64,000 nt of DNA from Stenocarpella maydis. Its lineage: Eukaryota > Ascomycota > Sordariomycetes > Diaporthales > Diaporthaceae. The position numbers and the translations under genes were made by a program. Position 1 is the stretch's first letter; each line of letters opens with the position of its first letter. This document shows positions 11,678 to 21,900 of this stretch, piece after piece. Location: assembly GCA_002270565.1 (NCBI GenBank), contig NQMI01000067.1, forward strand, positions 178,779-242,778. Direction: 5' to 3'. The notes under the pieces are model-generated. The model was given only the letters and a program-made list of their open reading frames with translations. It made no database searches and was not told where the DNA came from.

Positions 11678-12971
11678 GGTGGCTATCCTGTCATGTACCA
11701 GTTCATCAAAGGTCTGCCGTCGGTGTTTGACTATGCTGCGCGTTGTCGTTGTTTTATTTTTTTAATTTTTTTTTTGGGGGGGGGCGCGGATACAGCACTC
11801 GCTCGGCAATGGCGCGGGTTCGAAATCAGTCAGTCGCTCGATGCGCAACAAAAGTGCATGAAGCTGACCCCGCCAAGAATAACACCCCTGGCCACTGCAA
11901 GCAGCAGGACTGGCGCCCCAGCCCACCAATGAATATGCACCAATGAAATATGCAGGCTGGTGGGTTCAGCGGGTCGACGGCTTTGCTTAGCGGTGAACAA
12001 CGGCAATGTCCCCCCTGCTGACAGGATGAGAGAAGTCAGTCTCGTTCTTAATCTCATCGCATTTCCCTTTTTATATATAAAAAAGCACTATAAGAATTGC
12101 TTCATATAATTATATCAATATTGCTAATTATAAAATTATACATATATATATTCAATTTAGAATAAAGAAATATTAGTTTGTATACGTTTATTTAATTAAG
12201 GTTTAAAGAAAACTTATGTTTTAGGGCGGCTTTTACTTTAATCAGGAGTCATAACATAATATCAATTCAGGGGCAATCCTGGGAAAGGGACCGCCACGCA
12301 TCCTTTGTTTCTAAGGGTATTGCGATCAGATTAGAAACGAAACCACGACGTGATGCCATGCTATAGCTTGTGTTGACAATATGGTAACCTTCCCTGGATG
12401 GACCGGGTGGACCGGTCATCACATGTGCATTCGCCAACCCAGCCTTTCAGGACCGCCCGTCCAGTACCTAGGGCACAAGCAATTAAACCTAAAGTCAACT
12501 ATAAGGTCTTACCACACCTCCTTATCCGAAGGTCTGAATTACCCCACTATAAACCTCCATAAACCTCCTCTACACTAAGGGCCTAGGTAGCCTACAGGGC
12601 TTCCGGGTTATTAGGGCTGAACGACGGGTGGCTTTTTCCACGTATTTGATAGGGTTGCATTTGTTCCACTGGGTCCAGCTTGTGCGGTGTAAAGGCCAAC
12701 ATGCCAGTACGGCAAGGTCCAAAGATCACGGTTCAACGTGCGTGATACCTGCAGAGTCGTCCTGGCCGGCTGGGTGGGCAAAAGTTAAAAGTCCGGGCGT
12801 GTGTCGCCGATAGCCGCGGATGCACGAAACCGGATGACACGTACATCATGTACATGCACCGCATCATCCCCGCAGGACGGACCAAGAAGCCTCTGCTTCA
12901 TTTGAGGGGACACAATTTCCTCCTCTGCTTGACCTCGGATTCTTTTCAGACAACGAAAGCTCGAAAACGCC
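11678..12971. other. Intergenic with AT-rich repeat relic
   Basis: This holds a poly-T/poly-G patch near 11755-11785, an inverted-repeat-bounded AT-rich element (12035-12349) and a degenerate AT-rich stretch at 12480-12620. A motif near 12588-12620 recurs in altered form near 18342-18372. No gene is supported. Confidence 0.6.
12035..12349. mobile_element. AT-rich relic with imperfect terminal inverted repeats
   Basis: The left end (about 12035-12061, containing TCTCGTTCTTAATCTCATCG) and the right end (about 12321-12349, containing GCGATCAGATTAGAAACGA) are inverted copies with a few mismatches. The interior is extremely AT-rich with many TpA steps. A third copy of the same end lies at 18213-18246. 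The size fits a MITE or a repeat decayed by RIP-like mutation. No target-site duplication is evident and no coding capacity remains. Confidence 0.5.
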
Positions 12972-15202
12972 ATGGCGAACACGTATACTTTGGGCATTGC
13001 TATCTTCGCTGCCATTGGCACATTCCTGTTTGTTAGTCGTCGTGCCACCCGCATTCTCTCTAAAGAAATGCTTCTGACCTATCCAGGGCTTTGACACTGG
13101 CATAGCAACAACGAGTGAGGACGGAATTTTCGAGTAGGAGCCTTTTAGCGACCCCTAGGGCTGACAAATATCGCAGCAATCGCGCATCAGAGTTGGATAG
13201 AATACATGCACCATCCATCCAATGCCCTGACCGGCTCGGTATTGCGCACCCCTCGCGTCTTGTGTCCGGCAGATTCGAACTGATGATGTGACGCAGGTGG
13301 TTGCCGTTTATATCGCCGGAGAAGCCCTCGGGGCTCTCACGCAGACAGCCATTGGAGACAGGCTCGGTCGAGTCCGGTTCATGGAGCTGATGTGCATCGT
13401 CGTTACTATCGGCACTGTCATCCAAACGGCGTCCGTCAACATTGGAATGTTCCTGGCTGGGAGAGCTCTTGCTGGGTTTGCCGTCGGGTGAGTGGGGTTC
13501 GGGCCCTCAAAGTGCCCCTCGACTTTACAGAATGATCTGCCGACGCAACTCTTAGAGGCCTTGTGGGAACGGTGCCCATTTATCTTAGCGAGATCTCACC
13601 ACCTGCGAAGCGCGGCCTAATCGGAGGCATATCCGGATGTGGAATCAGCTTCGGCACTATGATGTCGAACTGGGTGGGAATGGCATGTGGCTATGCCCCG
13701 TATGGACCCGTGCAATGGCGCCTCCCGCTCGGTATCCAGGTCCCATGGGGAGTAATCCTCTTCGTCGGTCTCGCGACGTTTATGCCGAATTCACCGCGCC
13801 AGTTGATCCGAAGCGGGAAGACCGATCAAGCCCGGCAGGAGTTCATCAGGATCCGGCGTGACCTGCAGGCTCACGAGGTCCAGCACGAGTTTCTGCTGAT
13901 GCGGTCTCAGATTGAATTCGAAAAGGAGAGAGAGATCAAGTCTTACAAGGAGATATTCCGCCTTTTCAGGCATCGTGCTTTGGCGTGAGTACGCTGATAT
14001 GCTGCAAATTATCAAGTCATGCTGACGACGGTCAAGTTCCATAGCCGTCCAGACGATGACGAGTCTGACTGGGGTGAATGTGATACAGGTCAGTGTATTC
14101 GAAGTGAGTCGGCTTAGTGTCTAGCACGAAGAAACTGACTGCATGCTGGTCTTCAGTACTACCAAAGTAAGTAGGCACCAGACAATACCTTTAAGAGAAC
14201 GCTTTGGCTGATATTACCGTACAGCGATATTGTACAAGTCCCTGGGCATCGAGTCGACGTTAATCCTTGCTCTCGCCGGCGTATATGGGACCATGGCATT
14301 CATGTCGAACCTCCTGACCACACTATTCCTGACCGACCAATGGGGTCGAAGAAAGTAAGCATATAAATGTCCCTGCCCTTATGATCTCAAAAAATTCACC
14401 ACTGCTAGAATGATCTTGGCGGGTCTGAGCGGCGTCATCGTCGTCGAGATATACGCAGCCGTGATGCAAAGGGAGTTCCAGAATACGGATAACCGAGTTG
14501 GGAAAGGCTTTGCAGTCCTTGGGATCTATCTCTTTGTTGTGATCTACTGTAAGCTATACTCGTCCGAATGAGCTGGATCACGAGAGCCAACGCTGTCTTT
14601 ACCTCGTGACATGCTGATGCCGATTGCAGATGGCATGCTGAACAGCACGACATGGTTGTATGGAGCCGAAATACTCCCTATCGCGTTGCGAAGCAAGGTT
14701 ATGGGACTTGCTGCGGCATCCCACTTTATCGTAAACGTCGCCGGTAAGTCGGGCTGCTGCCAGATCCCGAGGCCAACCCTGCTGGCAGCCACACAAAGAC
14801 TAATCCACGCATGGACACATCGCAGTCACCGAAGCAGGGCCCAGCGCTTTTGCCAATATCCGTGAAAATTATTATTACGTCTTCGTCGGATGTACCATCT
14901 TCTTCCTGATTATCGCTTATCTCTACTTCCCGTAAGCAACGCCTTACTGATGACGGAAGAGTTAAGAAAGAATATCGAGCTAAACCTGAATGCCTATAAA
15001 TAGTGAGACAAAACGGAAGACTCTGGAAGAGATTGCGGCAGCTTTCGGTGACAAAGTCGTCATTCATACAGACGCAGAGACGAGACCCCTGGGCCAACCT
15101 GTCGATAGCGTCTTCAAGTCTGATGCCGAAGAGCTGGAGGCAGTTTATGCTGGTGCGTCACGCGACAGACCTGGAGAGTTCAACAACGGCGTACGTGCTT
15201 GA
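12972..15202 (+). CDS. MFS sugar transporter (hexose/quinate permease type)
   Basis: A plasma-membrane sugar porter of about 506 residues in 12 exons: 12972-13031, 13087-13114, 13177-13238, 13297-13487, 13556-13984, 14037-14088, 14157-14166, 14225-14354, 14409-14548, 14630-14743, 14826-14931 and 15004-15202. All joins keep phase. Family marks are GFDTGIATT after helix 1, DRLGRVRF, GTVPIYLSEISPPAKRG, the conserved YYQTILYKSLG and the C-terminal PETKRKTLEEI. Exon 7 is only 10 nt (TACTACCAAA) and supplies YYQ plus one base. The precise substrate cannot be read from the sequence. The P450 gene follows in the same direction about 760 nt downstream. Confidence 0.9.
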
Positions 15203-15965
15203 GATATTCTTGGACGACTCTGTACTATACCAACTGGTGTATTGCCTGGCACACAACAAAACAACTGGCGCAATGGCACGCTCATGTCCGTGATCCCGGA
15301 CCTGGGATCTTTCCTGCAATTAATTCAGTATGAAGACTAGACTATTTAGTTGATGTTTTTGGATATCGGAACCTTGTATCGAATAGTAAGATCACTGATG
15401 AGAGCAAAAAGCTTTTAAACTTATGGGTTTTTCTAACGGTCCAGATGTCCTCTTGCCCACGTGGCCGTTCGGCCAAACGAGACGGCGGTAGAGCCACTTC
15501 CTAAGTTTGTGCCCAGATGCCCACTGTTGCTTCTCCAGGTATGGGTTGAACTACTGCTGAAAATTATGGTTTTTGAAACCTAGGAAAGTGCATTGGTACC
15601 TGGCAAAGTCCTGAAGGAACCTGGAAGACACAGGATGATGGCAACTGGTTCCCACTCCAGTCTCCACCATGTGCCTTTTCAAAGCGTAGCCCAAGCTGGT
15701 CGCAGCTCCCTGGAATAACTGCATGTAACAAAGCAACAACCTTGGAATTTTGGTACAGTTTTCTTGACCGATCGTGTTCTGAAGCCCAACATCTCAAGCA
15801 CCTCATCATTGTCGCTCAGGTCTCCTATTCCAAGCCAGTAGTCTAGATTCATCCTCTTCGTACCTAAAGAAACACCCTCAAAGGCACCAACACCGCTTCC
15901 TGCGCAGTAGCTCATCGACATCAACATACCTCTCCCGTCATCCACACGCCAATACAGGGTCTTCC
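15203..15965. other. Intergenic between transporter and P450
   Basis: About 760 nt with no supported gene. It probably holds the transporter 3' UTR and the P450 promoter. Confidence 0.6.
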
Positions 15966-17902
15966 ATGTCCAACATCCCTGGATCTTTCGAGGTATCAAT
16001 GTTGCCCCGTTGGCGAGCATGCCTCACTGCTATTATTCTCGGTCTTCTCTTGCACCTCTTCATTTACAGGAAGGGCCACCATGATTCTCAGATCGTGTCA
16101 ATCGCCGCTGCGCATTTTCTGCTCTTTCCAGCAATTCTGCTCATCTTGGCAACGGCCTACGGCCTGGCCATCGTCTCACTGATGGATTCCTTTCAGATTT
16201 GGGCATCACTTCATGGGGGCTTAGTCCTCAGCATGGCCACATATCGGCTTTTCTTGCACCCTCTTTGTCGGATTCCGGGCCCATTCTGGGCCAAGATTAC
16301 GAAGATACCAAGTATTGCGAGTCATGGGAAGCTGCATGAGCTGCATGTGCTATGGGCGAGGAAATACGGACCAATAGCGCGCATTGGTCAGTGATTGGTT
16401 GTACTCTGGTGTAACTCCAACTGCTGTTCGCCCAACTGACGACATCTGGCAGCTCCAAACGAGGTTTTGATTACCTCGGTGAGTGCTATTGATGTTATTC
16501 ACGGGCCCCGCTCAACGGCTACGAAACAACACACATTCTACGACTATATGCGATTCCAGGGTGTACATAACCTTGATTCTATCCATGACCGAAGAGAACA
16601 CCGAGCCCGCCGAAAAGTCTGGGACATCGCTCTGAGCAACAAGAATATGGAGCACTATGAACTAAACGCCCGGAAGTCAACACGGATTTGGCTGCGCAAG
16701 GTGTCAGCTGCGGCTACAACGCAAGCTTCATTAGACGTATCTCTTTACATGAGTCTTGTCACATTCGACAATATGAACAGAACCGGATTCTCAGTTGAGT
16801 CTGGGGCTGTTGAACTCAGGGCTAAGCACCACTTGGTACGCCTAATTGAGGGCCCCTTCGCCAAAATAGCGGCATCAGCACACAGCATCTGGCCATTATC
16901 GCTTATGAGAAGCCTACGGCTATCCGGCGAGCATGGGCGATTCGATCTGGCTACGACTGAAATGTGCCTTGCCAGAGAAGTATGTTCTCGAACAACCCGA
17001 GTCCTTGGAGATTGCGGACAACTGACGAGCCCAGAACAATTCCGGCAACCCAAAGGACATCATGAGGTACTTCCTGGATAATTTCCGGTCCGATCAGCCT
17101 ACAGCCTTCTACGATCTCAGAACTGTCTACGCCGACGCCCAGGCTGTCATGGTCGGCGGCACAGGTACCCTAGCAGCGCTTTTAACACACTGTTTCTACT
17201 ACTTAGCCAAAAGCACCGTCATTCGTGATCAACTCAGGCAGGATCTGGCACCTGTTTTTGGAAAATCATGCCCTGGAGAATTTTCCTACAAGGATATAAG
17301 CTCTCTATCCCGCCTAGATTCGGTGATCTCTGAGACGTTAAGGATGCACAGCCCGGTCTGTAACAACGGACCCCGAATGACGACACAGGACACTCACATT
17401 AACGGCCACGTCCTACCAAAGGGTGTCGTCGTATATGTGGGCATCCACAGCATTCAGAGAAGTGATTACCCTGGCTCCCTCTGATCGTTCGAGGACGCCG
17501 TGCTTACCACCGAGCACAGGCCCCGAGTACTTTCTGTATCCAGACGAGTGGATGCCAGAGCGATGGACAACTCGACCAGACCTGATACTGGACAAGCGCG
17601 CGTACCATCCATTCCTCAGAGGTGAGTTCTACATGACTGAGAACTCCTCCCCAATCGGCACAGGCTGTATTAGCTCCTAATCGTCTTGCTGAATGGGATG
17701 CACACCAGGGCCATTCAGTTGTGTGGGCAAGGGCTTGGCATTGATGGTGGCCAAGCTTGTGCTCTCATATACGGTATTGCACTACGATTTCGAATTTTCA
17801 CCCGGCCAAGATGCATGCACCTTCCTGGGTGCTTGCAAGAATCAAGTCATTCTCAAGCCCGGGAGACTAGAATGTGTCTTTACCAGGCTGCATCCTGATT
17901 GA
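15966..17902 (+). CDS. Cytochrome P450 monooxygenase
   Basis: Five exons (15966-16386, 16453-16979, 17035-17461, 17520-17621, 17709-17902) encode 556 residues. The N-terminus has several hydrophobic helices for ER anchoring. The proline-rich hinge is RIPGPFWAKI. The I-helix has the form MVGGTGTLAALL, the K-helix ExxR is ETLR, and PDEWMPERW precedes the haem loop. The haem-binding loop PFLRGPFSCVGKGLA keeps F-x2-G-x3-C and is only complete after splicing 17621 to 17709. The layout resembles fungal P450s often labelled tryprostatin B 6-hydroxylase-like, but that label does not fix the substrate. It appears intact. Confidence 0.9.
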
Positions 17903-18944
17903 TGCAGTGAAATACTCGAAACCTCATCCTAGTAGGCGGCCTTGGTAGGGTGATAGACCTCTGAGCACCAGCCCAGACCTCTCCGCAGTGTTTGCGATAC
18001 AAAAAGGCATAATGATACGTAGGCATATGCACTCAGCACCGTTAATCAAGTCCGCATCTTCAGTCAAGTCCAGTGTCAGCGACATTGTGTTGAATAATTA
18101 TCCAACGCTGGTCGCCGAGAGTTGACGACCGTATAAATGGACCGCCGTAGCTCTTTTATTATCATCATCATCATCATCATTAGTTACTATTAAAAAGGGG
18201 GGGGGCAGGGGTGTGATCAGATTAAGAACGAAACCAGCTTCTCTCAGCAAAGAAATTGTAACCGTGGAAACCACACTCATATTTAGCGCTACCGCGAATT
18301 AAACGCGCACTCTTTTCCTCAAGTCTTGAATATTAGGCGGCATGTAGGCCACAGGGTCTTCGGGCTATTCCCGATCCTCATTATCCGATCTCTCTTGGAC
18401 AGGTAAGCAGGCCAGAGTGGTGTCGGCCCCAAAAGAGCAGCTGGCCCGACTTTGCGAAAGTGCTGTGCGGCCCCGGTTATCTTCAGAAATGGCCCAAGGC
18501 ATCATCCATTGCACACGTGGACAGCCACCGCGTGATTTCCCAGCAGGGCCTACGGGCTAGCGTGATGCAGTGCTTACCAGTTGGCCCGGCTCAAGTGGGA
18601 CCAAGAATATTGCAAGTGGCTTGAGACCCTGCCTCAGCTTGATAAGCGGCTCCCGTAGGTATTTATGGCGGATATGGAGTTCGGAGCTCGGAGTTCTTCG
18701 AGCCAACCGCCGCGTCAGTGCCGCACAATAATCCTGGTCCCTGGTCAAATCCTCCAGGAGCAGCCGCAGCCCACATAGTATAGAGCTTATCGGCTGGTAT
18801 TCTTTTATACACATGGCACCCAATCGCTTTCGCCGACTCCGATCGTGTTCCTTGTAGGCGGAACGCTATATGTATCGACTCCCGCCTGCAACACCTATCT
18901 CGTCCACTCCTTTTCCAAATGCTGACGCTGGCTTCCACCTGCAG
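17903..18944. other. Intergenic with repeat fragments
   Basis: Contains a short ATC microsatellite (about 18160-18180), a poly-G run near 18196-18205 and a copy of the inverted-repeat end seen at 12 kb (18213-18246). The region just before 18945 should hold the first exon of the ABC transporter; I could not fix it. Confidence 0.5.
18213..18246. repeat. Solo copy of the 12-kb element terminal repeat
   Basis: GTGATCAGATTAAGAACGAA and the following CCAGCTTCTCTC match the right end at 12321-12349 in direct orientation and the left end at 12031-12061 in reverse complement. A second shared patch (GTAGGCCACAGGG-like) follows about 100 nt later. Confidence 0.5.
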
Positions 18945-21900
18945 CGGTGAGTGAAGATTTTGGGACACAATCCCCTCCGCCGCTCAGAATGCCTTTCTCT
19001 ACTGGGGAGGGCGGGCTGTTGGACCTCAACCAGGCGAGGTTCGACTTCAACGTGGAGTTCGAGCAGCTGTTCTTCTCCATAATCCCGTCCGTGTTATTCA
19101 TCGCCACGTCACTATGGCGGACCGTTTCACAGGCACGGAAGCCAACAGTTGTGGACGCCCCAGTCTTTCAATTGATCAAATTGGTACCTTTTACCTCATA
19201 AGACATAGATTAGTGCGCCGCGTGTGTTGATTTGAACTCGCTAGTGTACTATTACAACTTACGTGGGCCTCGAGCTTTCCCTCCTGATCTTGGTCGCGAT
19301 AGGGTCCTTCCAGGTTACGGACATTTTCATAGCTGCAGCAGCTCTCAAACTCGTCTCAGCACTGTTTAGTAAGCCCTCCCTTTTTCTACTATTTGTCCGT
19401 GGCTTGCCGTTTGTCATGATTTGCAACGGTCCAATCATAAGTCACTCCAGGGCCTGTAGCAGATGATTGACATGTACCAGTGATAACCCTCAGTTTTGTT
19501 GACCACAGCAAAAGTCCGAGGCCATCTATGCTTTTGAGCAGCTACTTATTCCTAACGCTACTGCTTGACGCTGCTCAGGCCAGGACGCTCTTCCTCACAT
19601 CTGACCAGAAGCCCGAGATTACGTACAGCACTATCTTCTGCGCTGCGATAGCCCTCAAGTCGGGAATCTTGCTGCTAGAGGCCCAGCGAAAGTCTAGATG
19701 GGTGAGATGGGATGAGAAGGAACACAGCCCAGAGGAGACAAGCGGCATCTTCTCCCTTGGGATATTCTCGTGGCTCAACAAGCTTTTCCTCGATGGCTAT
19801 TCGAAAATTTTGACCGTCCAGGACCTTTACCCCCTCGACAGTGCGTTGAAGGGGAAAGTACTGCACGATGAGTTCACTAGGAACATAAATTACTCTAAGC
19901 TCAAGGGTGACAAGTTCGGCTTAGTGAAAGCCCTCATGCGGACCCTCAAAGTCCCTCTGCTCCTTCCAGTACCTCCTCGCCTGGCCCTTCTTGGGTTCAC
20001 ATTCTGTCAACCATTCTTCATCGAAAAGCTTCTTGATCACCTTTCCGAGCCGCACGTTGATGCAAACGTAGGCTACGGATTCATCGGTGCCAGTATACTC
20101 ATTTATTCTGGAATTGCCATCTCCATGGCTTTATACTCGTATAGTGCCACCCACCAACCAGCCTTTACGTATTAACCACTAACACTAAAGGCAAGGTATT
20201 TTCACCAGCGTATGCGTACTATGGCGAGATCTATACTGGTCACTGAGACCTTTCTCAAGGCCACCCGAGCTCGCATTGGCATCGCAGACGACAGCGCTGC
20301 TCTGACTCTGATGAGCACGGATATAGAGCGGATAACGATGGGGTTCAGATCTCTGCATGATATTTGGGCCAGCATCATACAAGCAGGCTTAGCAGCATGG
20401 ATGTTGTACATCCGTCTCGGCGTTGTATTCGTCGTGCCCATGGGGGTTGTCGTGATCTGCTTTGGTGGCCTGGCAGTCCTCATGAAATTCACTGGCGACT
20501 CGCAAAGAACCTGGATGGCCGGCGTACAAAAGCGTATCGGCCTGACGGCTACCGTCATCTCGAGCATGAAAAACCTCAAGATATCAGGCCTCTCAGCTGC
20601 CGTCAGGGACTTCGTTCAGGGGCTGCGTGTCGAGGAATTAGCAGCAGGGGCACGTTTCCGCAAGATTCTCATCGTTGCGGCCCTGTTTGGATTCACACCG
20701 CTGTTGATCAGCCCGCCCTTGACCTTCGCGTTTGCTCAGAGAACGCTGGACTCGTCGACGATGTTTACAAGTCTCTCCTACCTGCTGCTCTTAACCAATC
20801 CATTGTCGCAGGTCTTCCAATCGGTGCCCATGCTACTGTCCGCATTGGCCTGCTTAGGCCGCATCCAGTCCTTCTTGGAGAATGACGACCGCCATGACTT
20901 TCGCCAAGCTCTGGCCGACACGAGTTCAAACACCGAGAAGGCCATGGTTGACACCAACGACATGAGTGACCCAGACTCCAGCCCGCGCATAGCCATAAAA
21001 GATGGAAGCTTTGGCTGGGAGGCAGACAAATTCGCCTTGCGAGACATCAGCGTGAGCATTCCGAAATCCTCACTCACGATAATTATCGGGCCAGTCGGGT
21101 CGGGCAAATCGACTTTTTGCAAAGCACTCCTTGGGGAGACCCCTTTCAGCAAAGGCAGCGTCACCCTCAGTACCAGGTTTCGCCATGTTGGGTTTTGTGA
21201 CCAGACTGCATTCTTATTCAACGGATCGATTAGAGATAACATCATCGGATTCTCTCCATTCGACAACAGCAGATACACGGAAGTCATCGAGGCCACTGCT
21301 TTGGCATTTGATCTTGCCACGCTCCCACAGGGTGATGACACAAATATTGGGTCTGATGGAATTACTCTTTCTGGTGGGCAAAAGCAACGAGTATCTCTTG
21401 CACGGGCCCTCTACTGTAAAAATTCAGACCTCCTCGTCTTCGATGACGTCTTCAGTGGCCTCGATGCGGATACCGAAGAGAAAGTCTTCCGTCGTGTTTT
21501 CGGACCAGACGGACTTCTTAGAAGACGACAAGCTACTGTTGTGCTATGCACCCACAGTATCAGACATCTACCCGCGTCCGATCATATTATAGCGCTTGAA
21601 AACGGGACCGTTGCCGAACAAGGTACCTTCGGGGACTTGATGAGCAGCCAAGGGTATGTGCAGCGTCTGGGCCTCAAGAGCTCCTCAGACAGCGATGCTT
21701 CGTCTCAGGAATCGGGACCGCGGGAAAGCCTCCTCCGGTCAGAGCCTCCATTGCTCCCTACTACTTCAACAAGAACGTCGGCGGGAGTGCCCGGCTCGGG
21801 TGCAGCGCGGCAAACTGGTGACAAGACTGTGTACAAACACTACTTCAAAAGCATGGGCATCTTACTGGCGTCTTGCAGTCTATTCTTTGCCGCTCTTTGG

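Noticed and set aside
13265..13300. Possible tRNA T-arm (GATTCGAAC)
   Set aside because: Lies inside a transporter intron, only three stem pairs and no acceptor or anticodon arm.
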